Source: Diprion similis (taxonomy: Eukaryota; Arthropoda; Insecta; Hymenoptera; Diprionidae). From it: a DNA stretch of 64,000 bases. Below are positions 11,964 to 25,842 of this stretch, in pieces (within the stretch, counting starts at the first letter, position 1; each line of letters opens with the position of its first letter). The notes beneath the pieces are model-generated. The model saw only the letters and a program-made list of their open reading frames with translations. It was not told the DNA's origin and searched no databases. The position numbers and the translations under genes are program-made. The stretch lies in the NCBI RefSeq assembly GCF_021155765.1, contig NC_060107.1, positions 354,501-418,500 on the forward strand. The letters are read 5' to 3'.

Positions 11964-13364
11964 CCTACTAGCGAGTAATGCCGGGTTGGGACTTTCGTCT
12001 TGTAATGGTGGGCTCTTCCCCGCTACACGGGGGCGAACGGTAAATCTAAGGGTGGATACGGCAGCCGCCCGTCACCGGTAATAGCGCCGCCAATTAGTGG
12101 CAATTAGACCCTAATTAGTATTGCTCATGCCAAATGCAGCATACCGAATGCAGTGAATGTTTGAATAACGATTTAGCATCGTCCAGGCTCGATGGCGTCG
12201 ACATTGGCTCCGGAAAAAATCAGATTGTGTGCCTGCATTTGCATATTCATGTGTAAATCCGATTACCTTCTTCTTGACGGAAGGGCTCGATGGGTATAAT
12301 ATACATATAACAGGCAACCAAATAGCCGGAAACTAAATTGGAGCCTTTAAAAGAAACCATGTCTATCGAGTTTTTCTCTTATCTGTCCCAACGACATTGC
12401 GAACGCATCGCAGAAACCTTTTCTGGGCAATGATAGTAGGGCAAGAGTATATCTCGGTAAAAGGGCTTGCAAATATTCGAATGATTGATAAGGTTTAGTT
12501 ATGCGGTGGTAAGATCGAGTGTCTAGGCACATCGATTCGCATGTGAAATGGATAATGAAAAATGATTAACTAAATTGACTGAGAATAAGCTTGACCATTT
12601 GCCGAATATTCTCAGCAGTTATTTCTCTCCGTTATCTGTACACTATCTTCTCAGGACAGCAACAAAGCAACGATGACAACTGAGATAAGGAATCTGATGG
12701 TTTCCGGTGCAGCCGTGGCGTGATACGAATGTCACAATAGTGATGCCTTAGCGATAAGAAACCAAAGTCGTATCAGGTGAAGCTTGGCCTCCGGGGAACA
12801 TGAGTATAGTAACACCCACACAGCACCAAGTATCTACATACGTACATACAAGAGTAACTCGACCTGTCCCTACGTTCTAGTCCGTTCAATGGACGGCATC
12901 GATAAATCGGGGTCAGGTGTGTCTTTCGAGTGCCTCTGGTCACTTAGGAACCATCACGCACGTAATAACGCTGGTGCGTTGACCCGACCAACCGACCGAT
13001 GATGCGAGGAAATGACGACGCAGGTACTATGCAGCTCACAAATTTCATGTCTGGATCCAAAAAAGTACCGTTCCACCTATTCCCACATCAGCGTCTCAGA
13101 GTTTCATGCGCTAACCTCACGACGAGTAACACTCCGCAGTGACTAATTTCTTGCTAGCTTCGCCCTGGATTGTTATCTACAAATCCTAGCTCAGGTAGGA
13201 AACGTACGGGTACATAACCAAGTCGTCATCGTTTGCGTCAACTTGGAATCATTAAAAATTGCTCATCGCAGTGCTAGTAAAGGGGGGTAACCGCGAAGGA
13301 CATTACGGTCGCAGGAGAGATCGGCAGAGTGCTCATCTTCCTGGCTGATCGGCCGCGACGGCCA

Positions 13365-13399
13365 GGAATGGAATGGAATGGAATGGAATGGAATGGAGT
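13365..13399. repeat. (GGAAT)n pentamer microsatellite
   Basis: About seven copies of GGAAT in the intergenic stretch before the nine-exon gene. Confidence 0.95.
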
Positions 13400-14005
13400 G
13401 GATGGACCAAGAGACCCGCAGGGAACGGGCCGGAGGCTGCCGTCGATCCGGCTGGGTCTCGGCTCGGGAACCACCAGCGTCGACCTGTAGTATCGCCGTG
13501 CGATCTGCCGGGACCGGTCCACGCCACTCTCGCCGAGCCTTCGGTACGCCTGCGCCCGCGCTGCTTCTGGTACTTGTGCTACACCTCCTCCTCCTCTTCC
13601 TCCTCCTCGGCCTCCCTACCTCTCCGCTACCTCCGCTTCCGTCATCCGGGGAGGAAAACGGAATAGTAGGTACGCCTTGCGCTGTGCAGAGATTATAAGT
13701 AAAAAGTAACAGCGACCGGGATCGAAGGAGGAACCGACCGTGTGACACTTAAGATCTTGGCTTCGTTGTGACCCAGTCACCTGCCTTGCGGAAAGCGGCG
13801 CGGTGCTCTCAATCTGCGTTTGATATGCGACAGACTGAACGAGTTACTTGCTGAATTTTTGTGAGAACGCGCCGGTGGATGCAGAGACTCGGTTCTCAGT
13901 CCGACCTGCGGATCACATCTTCGACGCCATGCGGTTGACCTTTGGCGAGTCGCGAGTTTCTGTGCTAAAAGCAAAGTGAGGAGAAATATAAGGAAGAAAA
14001 TATAC

Positions 14006-14010
<5 letters not shown>

Positions 14011-14055
<45 letters not shown>
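14011..14055. repeat. (TA)n microsatellite followed by (GT)n
   Basis: 45 bases of alternating TA, followed by a GT-rich run to about 14080. Located between the divergent genes. Confidence 0.95.
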
Positions 14056-14060
<5 letters not shown>

Positions 14061-14919
14061 GGTGCGTGCGTGTGTGTGTGGACGGGGGAGGGAAAGAGAA
14101 CGGGGATAGAGAGTGACGGAGTGATAGAGTTGGAGCGGGAGACGCGGATCAGGGCGAGGGAATTTCTCTCGCATTCCGGGCGCTGCGTGGCTCGCTTCAT
14201 TCCAAGGGAGATAAATCAAAGTGAGATTCTCTGGTCGTTCGGCTCTCAGGGAAAATGCCGTTGAGAAAACTGCTTAATTGACGGGTTTCCGGAATACGGA
14301 TTTGAAATTCCTCTGTACAGACGGACGATTACATCGAGTCAAAAAGGATTTTCAAATCACCCTGTCATTTCCGTAGATTTCTTGTTTTGTTCATTTTTCG
14401 TTAGTTCTTGTTTTTTTTTCTTTCTTTCTATTTCTGGGGTTTTGTTATCGGCGAGTGTGTCTTCATTCGTCGTCAATAAGAAGCCTAAAGTACTTTAATC
14501 CTGAGATTTGATAAAATAATCCTGACAGCACTTAAAGAATGAGTAAATTTTGATTCCCAAGTATTAATAATTAAACTATTCTCAGGACATTGTTGGAGCA
14601 TTGTTAATCACCGTGTAACACGTGCACGGCTTCAGTGAGGTGAGAAGGTAGACAACGAGACATCTCATAGCTGGTTACTTCTTCGGCAATTCGGAGGTAG
14701 CGTGAAGCTACCGTTGAGGCAGGTCGGAACTGCGGAATTCACACCGCGGCTAAAAATGCAGGCTTCCGTGTTCAGTACCCTCGAAGCGGTTTCCGTTTGT
14801 TGAAGAAAACACACGTCGAAATGAAACTGGTGTAAAAGAATTGACACAGTATTAAGTGAGATACGAACAAACGAGCAGTTGCAGGCGAAGCAAAGGTTGA
14901 GAAGAATCGAAATCTGAAA

Positions 14920-17900
14920 ATGGGCCAGGCGTGGTGCAAGGAGAGGACCACTAAGGCCCAGGACTCAAAGTCACCGTTGGATAGAGTTTTCGTTAGATGC
15001 GCTCATCAGGTACGACCATTTTTTTTCATTCCAATGCCCTTGTCACATTTGGCAATGGTCGCGATTCGGTTTTATTCTTTGTCCATGTCGCAAATTCGGT
15101 ACGGCGTGGGTTTTGAACTTCTGGTACTCGTGACCCTTGGGTTAAAGAGCATAAGGCACATCTATTTGCTCTCTGGAACTTCACAAAGCTTGGAAACTCT
15201 GTTATATTTGCCGGATGCTAATTGGAGAAAAAAATACCTCCCATGTGCTGGAACATAAACACCAGTCTCTTTAAAGAGGCCAGCCAATTTGGCTTCATAA
15301 TTACTCCTACTTGGTGGACAATTTCACCAAACAGTTACATACGCTGATGGGTTAACGAATAGCAGCCTCCGAATATAATTACGAGAGTAGGTACATTATT
15401 CGATCGGAACTTTCATTTGGCGTAGAATTTTGTTCAGGGAGAAATCTCAAGCTTCTGCTCGCAGTATAGCTTCACACGTAACACAAATACACCGTTACAT
15501 CTCGACAGAAGGTCAGTTCGGAAGTTATATTTAACTTTTCACCCATGTAATATATCGACAATCTGAACGAGTTTGGTTGGTTTTTTTTTTCTTAACCTGT
15601 AGTAGTTATTATCCAGTGATAATCATGCGTGACCCAGTCGTTCTCTTGAATACCAAAAATTACTAATTACGCTGTAAAAAAAATTAAAGTTTCTTCTCGC
15701 TGTTCATTTCGCTCTTCAATTGTACCACGGGAGTGTATAATATGGGTATACAAGTACAGATAGGCTCACGCACACAAAATTATGTGTAAATATCATAATA
15801 TCTACAGAATGGTTTCTGGGATCGGTCGCCCACGGGCCGCACCTATAATGCCATTGCACGCGGCGGAGAAAAACGGTATCTATAATAACGTACAGAGGTC
15901 TCGGAAGAGAGGCATAGATTCGAGACCGATCGAAAGAAATCACGGGCACAGCCGGCATCGGGGATTGAGTTGTGACTAAAATTCGTAACCAAATTATTAA
16001 CAGCGGTAATCGTCGTCTGTGAGAGGCTTCTGGTTAGATCTTTTTTGCGAATAAGAAAACAACATATTATATATACCCAAGTATAGTAATGATGTAGCGT
16101 ATGCCTGACAATTGGATGTGCTTACACATGTATTCAGATACACCTAGATTGCATATAAGCTGGCTTCTCGGCACGATCATGTAGCCTCCTACCACCATTT
16201 AGCAAAGGTGCGATAAGAAGTATTCGCTAAATGGGGAAGTAAATGAGAAATCAGCGAGCTACGTGACGGGTTTTGGACCAACGCGTTCCAAGGCCTGGCA
16301 AACTCGGCCATATTGCATAAGCTACAAGTTACTTATAATTATAGTTACTTGGTAGGAGGAATAATCGCCGCAAGTAGCCATTGTAAACAAACTCGTTATA
16401 CCATGGAATGGACAAACAATGTCTTACAGGTATAGTCGTTTTCGCATAGCCGCGTATGCTGGAGTAGCTGCTAGTTATCCAAATAAATGAAACCAACGTC
16501 TTGGGGTTGATACGTTTTTATTAAGGGTATGGACGTGAAATAGACGATGAAAACGTCCACTTCTACACATATTAGGGTGGTTAATTTTTTAACTTTGTTT
16601 TTTTTCCACCACTTGTCACTCATAAAATTTTTAACAAATACTGGAAAGCCTGGAGGATGTAGGAAAATATTTAGAGGTCGCTACTAATTATTGTAATGAA
16701 CCATCCTAATATATATAATACAGTATACATCGAACAGTTCTTATCAGATCCAGCCCGTCGACTAAGTATACATTGTCTTGTGTGATACTTCTTCATGTAT
16801 AAATAACGGAGATAAGGCGAAGTTGGTATAGACCGAAATGAAGCAAAGAATTCGGATTTCTTCCTTACTTTCCCGCTAGGTACAGTAAGCATTAACAATT
16901 TAGATTCGTAAATGGATTGTTCTGTGTTGTTCGCGTTGCTACGAATGAATAACCGCAATACAATACTGTAATTGTCTTTGTGCCGCAGTACCGTTCTCAA
17001 TAGACGTCGGCACGTTCAGGCCTTGAGTATGTACTTGGTCTATGTGACCTTGAATGCCAGTGGAAGAGAGACAACGGCGGTTGTCGTGTCTACACTACGG
17101 AACGCGTCTCGACGTTGGGGTAGCTAGTCGCCCGTTACTTTCGGCCCGAGGATTATCTCGGGATCCATTACTCGACGTCACTAATGACTTTTCCTAATTG
17201 TCGAGTAATTTCCCTATTTGTCGGACACTTTCAATCTCGAGGATTAACATTCAAACGATTTCAAACGGTTTATGCAGTGAAATATTTCTTCATTTCACTA
17301 CCACTTCGATTATCTAAACATCGTTTGTGTGACCAATTCTTTCCCCTTAAAATGTAAATGATCACTTCCGATGTAGGCTATCTGTAAGATCCAAGGATCA
17401 ACGCACGGTTGCACTTTTTTGCAACATGGGTTTTTCCCCCCTTCGCACGCAAATTTATTCATTAATTTTCATTCACGTTAAACTTAGTGCGAGACGGAGG
17501 TCTTCAACGTGAAAATCGACACCGGAAACGGGTTGCTTTCTACAAGCTCCGAAGTGGCTTACGTGACTCGTGTAGATAGATGCACCTTGATACACGGTGC
17601 AAAGTTAGCGAGCTCGCGTCTTCACCGAGCTGCAATGCAACGGCTGACCTCCTTATTGGATTACTTAGTAGTGATGGTCTATCGCTTTGAACGTTGGTAT
17701 AATCCAGCGGATAGTCGGTATTCTAAACTTTTTCGATCTGTCCGTGGTCAATTTAATTACAGAGATGTTCAAATCGTCTACGCTAAAATGGAAGCAAATA
17801 TTTGCATCAAAATCTTGTGACATCTGAAGGTTATTAAGCTTTAAGTTATTCTCTTTGGTTTGGATCTTGATCAGGTGTTTCCCCGTTTTTCGACGCACAG

Positions 17901-20900
17901 TCGTCAAGGTCCTCAAAGCAAACATACGCGTCTCGAATGTAAAGTCCCTCAACCGCCTTAAAAACTTCACTATTCACGGTAAATCCGATAATCGACGAAT
18001 CAATTGCTCATCCCCCCCACCCATCTCAACCACATACTACATACGAATCTTAAAAATCTTATTCAGAGGAAGTGCAATTCGTCTAGAATGTCTGGTATGA
18101 TGATATGAATTTTTTTTACAGATAGTAGCACTAATGCCCACTAAAACCTCGGAGTTACAGATTTTTTGTAACATTATTACTCTTACAATAAAATATATAC
18201 GTCTTCGGAAAAAGAAGCGAAAATAAGGACCACCCTAGTCTGAACTCTTGTTTTATATTGATATGAACGTATAATAAACATCAATACGGAGTTATTGGAA
18301 TATTATGCGCCTCGTTCATTCAGCCATAAAGGAATTGACCTTCGATTAGTGCTGTGGAAAAATATCACGGCTCGGTAGGTCCGAATACTATAGATTGCTG
18401 TACTATGCCAGATGCGGTGTGTAGACCGAGTGAACTACGGAATTCACTGGGAAAATCGAGTGCTTAGCTGCAGTGAAGCTAGCAAGCAATTGCTGGCTCC
18501 GGACATTATGAGCCGGTGTTTGTAATTTGCCTGCACAGTGTACAGTGTACATTACCGAACTCGTGATGTAACATGTTATTACGTAATTAGTCGTTTATAC
18601 GACTGTCACTGTTGCATGGGACTCGAACTACGAATGAATTATGTCGAAGGTCGAGTCTTCTTCTCTGTATCATAAAAAAACCATTGGCCTAATGTTTTTA
18701 TGTGTAAAAAGATTAGAGAAATTTAATACCGGGTTGGAGAGGAAAAGAAGAGAATAACAATTTTCCGAATAGTCCTGGAATCTTTATTCTTCTGGTTACA
18801 CCCGAAATATAGTTACACTTGAGGACGGTCGTTCTTACGTCTAACGACTATTTAAACAGACAGTTTGTGGTAAAGAAAATATCATATTTGACGTTACTTT
18901 GAGTGATTTGAGACGATTCCAAGTACTTTCAATCTTCAAACTAGTCTTTCATATACTCGTTTAGGTACAGTGTTTGAGCTTCGTTATGAAACGAGTCACG
19001 AGACTTGACTTGAGTACATGTTTGTATGTATATCCTGACGTAACAAGACGAGATCTTTGACAGTGTTTATCGTCAGCTGCTCGCAGATGTGACGCGTGCA
19101 GGTGATAATATCAGCTTCAACTTCAGTTGAGAAAAAAAAACAGATAGGAAGAAATACGTATGCCATCACGGATTCACTAAAATCGTTATCGTCTGGTAGC
19201 TCAAGGGCTCAAACAGTTTGGCAGACAAACTTTTGGCGAAAGCATTCAAGATTGCGTATTTTTGCCAGAATAAAATCAGCTCTGTTGTTTATCTCCGAAT
19301 CAACCTTCAGTGTAGACAAATCGTGCTCGATGCCGCAATTACAAATCACCTGTCAGGTATTTCCGGAGAGTATAATATGAGGCACGAGCTCTTTAACGTT
19401 ACTGTTACCTCGTTTTGAAACAGACGTTACGTGTGTGAGTCGATAGTCGGTCGGAGAATTCAGCAACAGTCCAAGATAGTTAGCTCGAAAAGTAAGAAAT
19501 ATCTACAAAACGGATGCGCAAGCTAAATGGAAGAATTTTTTAATATCTGTAAAAGAAAAAAGTTACAATAAAAAAAGTGCCATTAATTCATGGTTACGAT
19601 TGTTTATTGTCAATTATATTGCCCCCTTTTAATTTTATCGAAAATTTTTGTTAATAAAACTTGTAGAGGACTTAATTTCCAACAATTTCCACACGAGTTA
19701 CGTTGCGATAATTCAAATATTACCTGAGATATGAAGCATCAAACTTGTCTTTGTTCATGATAACCAAAAAGAATCCGAACGCAATTCTTTATTCTAACTT
19801 TTTTTCTTTCAGATATCAAAAAATTCTTCCGACAAAAATTGTGGCCAATATTTTTTCCTAGAAAATTAAAACAAAAAAACGCAAATCCAACCAGTAGGAG
19901 CCGAGTTATCGACGATTACCTATTTTTCAAAATAGCGAACGAAGCACCAGGAAATTTTGTTGAATTCCTGTGGTTTTAAGCATTTCTAATGACCCTCTAC
20001 TTGTCCTAAGAAATTTGGCTTGCCCATCCATTTTGTCATTTTCAAACCTAACTATCCTGGACTAAAAGACCGTCGAAACAATTGAATAACAGCGACTACG
20101 CACTCAGCGATCATTCGAACAGGTATCGAATGGTTTTGGAAATCGCTGGATTTTGAAAAGCTGGCTGTTTCGTTGGGAGTTTTTGGGATCCAGCTGGATT
20201 CTTCTATCGTTTTATTCTGAATGCTTGATGACATTCGTGAAAAGAGAGCTACGCTTCAGGCTGTTGTCTGTAAATTCTCGACTCAGGGTTGCACAGCTTC
20301 GCAAATTGTTCGTTTTCTTCACGTACGGTTATATTTGTGAAGCCGCAAGCTGCATGCTTTAGCTCTGCGTCATTACTCCATGTCCCGGCCCGCAAAGCGA
20401 CTTTTTGCGACGCAACACGCTTTGCACTTCATTGTGCAGTCATTCTTCGCTCCAGGAACCAGTCAAAGGTTCAATTTGCATTCTATTCGTTTATACTTCA
20501 CTCGAGGGAGGGAAAAATGCTGATTGCATGTGGCACGTATCGCCGAAGTGACGACTTCACTAGTTATCTGAGTTTCTCTACACACATGCCTATAATTAGC
20601 CACCTCTAGCGATAATCTTTTCTGCAGACACACAGAGCCTGCCACGAGTGGCACATGATGTTGCTTGAAAAAAATTCCAACTCACACGTCGCGAACGAAA
20701 CTTATAAGTTTTTTATTTACTTTTCAAAATATCTTACACTTTTACTCATAATCATATGGATTGATATTCTATGACAAAAACCATTCGTCGAGTTTCGATT
20801 TTGCTCCACTGAGAGCTTGGAGTAGGAATCAAATAGCCTTCATACCTTATTTACATAGCTTGCCTACTTAACTGAACTGACCAACAATTCCATGTTTTTA

Positions 20901-23900
20901 CAGATTTATCCATCTTTAAAACAAGATGGCTCGGTATTGGGCGGTGCGACGCAACGAGTCACTAGGTAAGATATTATTTCCTTAAAAACTTTCTAATTCA
21001 AATTCTCAAGTGCATCGACAAATTGGCAGTATTCTATATTGTACCAATCAATGGAAGTGTACATCAAATGATGTAGCTATTTGCCAAATTAAAGGTAGCT
21101 ACGCCGAAGAAATACGTCACTGCGATTATAATATTTTCCACGTAATTTGCAACTCTACTCCTCCGCCATGCAGTTATGGCTCGCATATGTAATCAGACAC
21201 ATCCTGAGTGGTGAAGTGGAATTTGAGTATTGGATTCATGTTCTGATTTGGTCGTGCCAGTCGATGCTCTCTCTTTAGTTGATCGGGTGTATTGCTCTCA
21301 AGCTATCCGAATGCTTCGATCTTTTTCCTTTTCTGACTCTCTCTCTCTCTCATGCACTCTCCTTCTCTCTCTCTCTATCTCTTTCCATATCTCTTTCGCC
21401 ACCAGCACGATCTTGGGACGGCCTTAAATGGTATCGTTCGCGTTGCCGGCACCTCTAGTCATAGGTGGTTCCCTTCGACGGGAGTAAAGACGTGAGTCAA
21501 ACCGAGTAGGTATAGAGTATGGAATCGGGTCCCAGTGAACTGCAGGTATGGACCAAGTTTGGCCCAGAGGAGCGTGGGCCGTGAAATCTTAATGGCTCGG
21601 CAGTGCTCGTTGCCTAAGAAATTCTTCCGCCTTGTGGATTTTACACAGGACATTTTCTTTTTTGAGAATCCATAATCGACTGCATTTGATATCTGCTTTT
21701 GACAACTTCAATTCAACCTCATTGACCTTATTGTCAATTATTCATCATAATCATGATAAAATGAATGATTCGTGTCAACTCCTTAATTAAATCAGATTAA
21801 AAACGAGGTGTAGAATTTTATGAAAATCTTGTGTTAATGAGTTTTACGAATTTCAGCTCGGAGATCGGGTACGCGGGCTCGCCCCCCAGGGAGGCCTTGA
21901 CTCGGGGTCAGAGCGTGGATTCCATCGATAGGCCCTTCCATCCTAGCGAGTGGGTCGACGTCAACTTGGAAGTGCCGAGTACTCCGAGTTCCGTAATTAC
22001 GAACCTAACCGCAAACACGAGCGTCTACCCCACGACGACGCTGTCGTCGACAGGTATACACTGTCCAGTTTTCTTCAACCTCCTTCATACCTCCTTCATA
22101 CTAATGTAATGCAAGTCTGAACCTTTTGCCTTTTGTACTTTTCAGTCTCGAATTTGAAGCATAATATTACGCCGATCCCACCACCCAGGCGTAGACGAAA
22201 GAATCATGGACGTCCGCTACCCCCGAAACCTGATGAGGTTATCGTTGAGACGCACAAAAATGGAAAGATGAAGAAAGTAGAGCCGCTTTACTCATCGGTA
22301 AAGTCACCGAAGGAAAGAGAGGCTTTAAAAAGTAAAGAGAAAATTCTTGGAGCATCAGATGACGGCAATTCGTCCTCGTTAACGACCCGGGAAGAGTCGA
22401 AGAATACAAGTAATAACAATGGCGAAAGTGATCTGAAGAATGACAACGACGAAGAGAAGGGAAATAGGATAAACGATCGTAAGGCGAATCCCGAGTCCAA
22501 GGTAGGGTTGATTCCTCGTCAATTTTCAACTCGTAGGAGATATTTTGAAATGTTGCATCATGTATGTCCGTAATTCCAGGCATTAGTGCACTTGTCTGTC
22601 GGTTTATTTCGTATCAGCGAGCTCCAGGAATTTCCAGTATCTAACCGATACTTGACTTGGTTTCAGGAGGTCGATACCAAGAGGATTTCAGAAAGTACGG
22701 GGGCAGAGCCCGAGGACAGGAAAGCAGCCGAAGAGCTTGATAACGAGGGGGAGCACAAGAGCAACAATTACCGTAAAAACGACGGTGGCATCAAGGTGGG
22801 AGAGGATGTTAACGGGAAGCGGGAAAACTCGGATGAGGAGTATGAGAAATTTTCAAAGAGCAGAGAGATGAAAAGCTCGTCAACTCCAATCGGATCGCAC
22901 AAAGAAACTGAGAAAGAATCAAATCGCCACGGTAGAAATTTCCGGGAATTTGTAACACAGCCAACAGTCGACGAGGATGATATTATGAACGTAGTTTATC
23001 ACAGGCCAAAAAACTACAGCACTGTCAGCCTCCCGAACTACGACGAGCTTGAGGTGGTGAAGAAGGAGGTCGAAAAAAATTCGGAAGAGGACGCCACTCC
23101 CAATTTGGTCACTCCGAAGAAGCCTGACCGAACGAGGAACGTGAGCACGATGTCCCTTCCGATTGCTGAAACTGTCTCGTCTCTGCCTCAGGTGAGATTT
23201 TCGCTCGAACCGCGTCCTTGTTCACCTGCTTGTGAGAAACGTCGAAACGAGTTGACGTATTTGTTTTCAGGAGGTAACGGAACGCCTCGAGAAGTACATG
23301 ACCAGGTGCCGCAGTTTCGGAAGTCTCCAGCCTCAGGAGATACTTGAAAAGCTGACGGCTCAAGGCGAACAGAATGAGAGCTCCGAGGAGGATGACTGGG
23401 ATGGACTCGATGACTGGGATCTGGGAACCGTGGAGTACCATGATCCCAGCGACGAACGGCCTCCTTGGGAGCCGAGGTCTCGGTTGGATAAGAGGAAGGT
23501 ACGAAAGCGGAAGCGCCTGTTTTTATGCCCGAATCAACTTCGTTGATCCAATTATTTCCGCAGGCTATCACACCGAAGTTTACAGTAGGTGGCAGCGAGG
23601 TTGTCGCGACAAAGAAGGTGGAAGCCCGGGCGACGACAGCAGTCGATGTTGATAAGCAGTCCGATTTGTTGGCGGTAAAGAATGAGACCATTAGGACTCC
23701 GAAGTTGGACGAGAAACCATCGGCCATTCCCCGAAACGCCTCGTTCGAGATACCGAAGTCACCGAACTCGTTGAAGTCCGCACTCAAGGCCGAGGCAAGC
23801 AGGAAGATTTCGATGCCGGCGAAGCTCTCGTCCGAAGAACCAAGCAGCCCCCTTGAAGACTGGTTCTCTGCCCAGGAGAGGTGAAATTCAATTCTGGCTT

Positions 23901-25329
23901 GTCATGTTTTTATGCCTGATTCTGGTTTTGAATTTTCATTTTCATATCCTCGCTTCAGGTCCGTCAGATTCTTCGACGCTCCGCAACTCGAAGAGGAGTA
24001 CGCCAACACACCGGGACACAGGCCGGTGAAGCCTTCGGGTGATCGAAACCCGGAGGCCGAGTACGACACGAAGAGGTATCCGTTTAACGGGGTCTTTCCG
24101 GGCCCCCTTGACATCGACACGTTTTTTACAACACCCGGGGATTTTGGTGGGACGACGAGTGAGTTGAAATCATTGCCTGATCGATGAATTGATTTTTAAA
24201 GTTAGGATTTCTCACATGGTGTCTACGCGGTCTTACAGATTCCAGCGATGTTCCTGGTCCCCCGAAGGTCTTGACTCGGTCTCTGTCGAACGAGAGCGAG
24301 CCTTTCGAGGGATACGAGGAGAAGGAACTGACCGTCGATATCCAGTCGCAGCCTTCCTCGATCAGCAAACTATCGAGGACCATATCGGACGAGTCTCTGC
24401 CGGGAGAAATGTCTGGAATCAACGATTCGCATGGCGAAAATACCACTTCCAAGAAGTTGAGAATTGGTGACACAGGGTCGAACTCAAGGGACTCGAAAAC
24501 CCCACCACCCAGTCCGGAGCCGAAAATAAAAGTGGAGATCTTTGACGACGACGATTTACCCGGAGTCAGACCCACCAGCCTTAAGATCTCGAGGGAAGAC
24601 GAGGGTGACAGTAACCTCAGTTCCATGACGCCAAGCCTCACCGAACTCGAGGCTGCACTCTCCGACATGCTCGAGAAGGCAGACCTGGACGAACCTCGTC
24701 CTGGCATCAGTGACGACGATCACGTCGAGGATTCCGCGAACTCGAATCTGCGGCATTTCGAGGTAGTCGGCGACTCGACCGACGACAAGCCTGTCGAGCC
24801 GAAAATTTTGCCAAAGCCGATCGAGGGTGAGGTCGACCTGGGACCGGGTGAGGAAAGTGATCTATTCGTTCCTCGACAACGAAAGAACAACGGGAAGATC
24901 AGCTTGGGCCAGATCTTGACTGACGGAGGGAGTCAGGTGACGAGTGAAAAGGTGTCTGGTAAGGTGGAGTCCGAATCCCCGGCTGGCAAATCTTCTCCGC
25001 GACGAAAAATGGCCGTCACTCCGAGTAAAAACCCCTTCGAAGAGTCCGACGAGGATCAGGAAGACGACGTATCCGAGGCTTCGAAGATCCCCCAGCCCGG
25101 CACTCACCCTGTAAACCCTTTCGACACTGAACCGCCGGAAAAGCCAAGCCGACTGCATAAGATTGCCTTGGATCAGAGCAGCCCCGAGCCTGCTGACCTT
25201 CCGACGCCACCCCAACGGAAAAACAAGCATGGCGCTTCCAGCCCAACGACAAAAACTTCCCCAAATCACGCGGACAGCGAGTTTCCCATCAGAGATTCAG
25301 CCCCGCATCCTAATGACAGGTTAATTTGA
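14920..25329 (+). CDS. Large disordered scaffold-like protein with SH3-ligand and NPF motifs, nine exons
   Basis: Exons are 14920-15009, 20904-20965, 21857-22053, 22146-22501, 22667-23191, 23271-23498, 23564-23880, 23959-24158 and 24239-25329. All junctions are GT-AG and phases are consistent (0,2,1,0,0,0,2,1), giving 1,021 aa and one terminal stop. The protein begins MGQAWCKE: G2 with a nearby Cys resembles an N-myristoylation/palmitoylation signal, so membrane attachment is plausible. Residues 126-145 hold a Pro/Arg patch ending in RPLPPKP, which fits the [RK]xxPxxP class I SH3 ligand. An acidic Trp motif (SEEDDWDGLDDWD) lies at 448-460. Residues 793-813 (TELEAALSDMLEKADLDE) look helical. 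NPF motifs at 923-925 and 951-953 are typical EH-domain ligands. Most of the rest is rich in Ser, Glu, Lys and Pro and is probably disordered. I do not recognise the family. A role as a cortical or endocytic adaptor is inference from the motifs only. The first intron is 5.9 kb; extra 5' exons or isoforms are possible. Confidence 0.8.
15010..20903 (+). other. Large first intron of the scaffold-like gene
   Basis: This 5.9-kb intron runs from CAG|GTACGA to TTTTTACAG|ATT. It is AT-rich and has no open reading frame that looks coding. The part from about 19530 to 20050 reads like degenerate repeat sequence, but I cannot classify it. Confidence 0.6.
21339..21384. repeat. (CT)n microsatellite in intron 2 of the nine-exon gene
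   Basis: Two CT-rich runs (CTCTCTCTCTC) separated by ATGCACTCTCC. Confidence 0.85.
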
Positions 25330-25422
25330 TACCAAGAGCTTAGATTTTCGTCGATACTTCCATCAACTTCCATCCAATTAAATTTCGATAAGCTTTCTTG
25401 TAACTACACACTACTGCAGGTA

Positions 25423-25680
25423 AAGGACCCCGCAGAATCCTTATCGAAATTGGACCCCCGTTGGATTGGCTGGATTTTTTGTATGTTACAGTACATATCC
25501 TCCTGGTCAAAAGTTCTCACGGACATAAGTCCCAGAGATCAGCTGTTTCCGAGACAGGCTTCCTAAGGGGGGTGTGTGAATTTTTTTTTATATCTATGGG
25601 TTACAAGATTACACATGCATACTCACAATCCAGCCAATTCGACTGGGAGCCAATTTCCATAAGGATTCTGCGGGGTCCTT
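25423..25680. mobile_element. Fold-back MITE-like element, family A copy 2, TA target duplication
   Basis: The element starts AAGGACCCCGCAGAATCC and ends with the inverted form GGATTCTGCGGGGTCCTT. It is flanked on both sides by TA (25421-25422 and 25681-25682), as for Tc1/mariner-type insertions. The 258-bp body is non-coding. It lies about 95 bp after the stop codon of the nine-exon gene, inside the inferred 3' UTR. Confidence 0.75.
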
Positions 25681-25836
25681 TATGGCGACTTCGTCTAATA
25701 GTCCAGAATTTCTCCGTAACGTCAAGCTGTAATTTTATTGTAACATAGTGTATAGAGGAGGCCATACTAGGCCAAGGTAAGGTGCTTTAATATTCTGAGC
25801 AGTAGAATGTCAGAATACTTGATGTAATACATGTAT

Positions 25837-25842
25837 AATAAA
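25837..25842 (+). terminator. Poly(A) signal of the scaffold-like gene
   Basis: AATAAA lies about 510 bases after the stop at 25329 and is followed by T/GT-rich sequence. The implied 3' UTR contains the TA-flanked inverted-repeat element at 25423-25680. Confidence 0.45.

Larger units (their letters stand above)
11970..14919. other. Divergent intergenic region
   Basis: Holds the upstream regions of both the minus-strand repetitive gene and the plus-strand nine-exon gene, with GGAAT, CTC and TA microsatellites. A TCAGTG initiator-like site at 14632-14637 is a possible start for the nine-exon gene, without a TATA box. Confidence 0.4.

Noticed and set aside
16571..18238. TAGGGTGGT and ACCACCCTA as ends of a 1.7-kb element
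   Set aside because: Only nine bases match, the interior shows no further inverted similarity, and the ends may belong to unrelated remnants.
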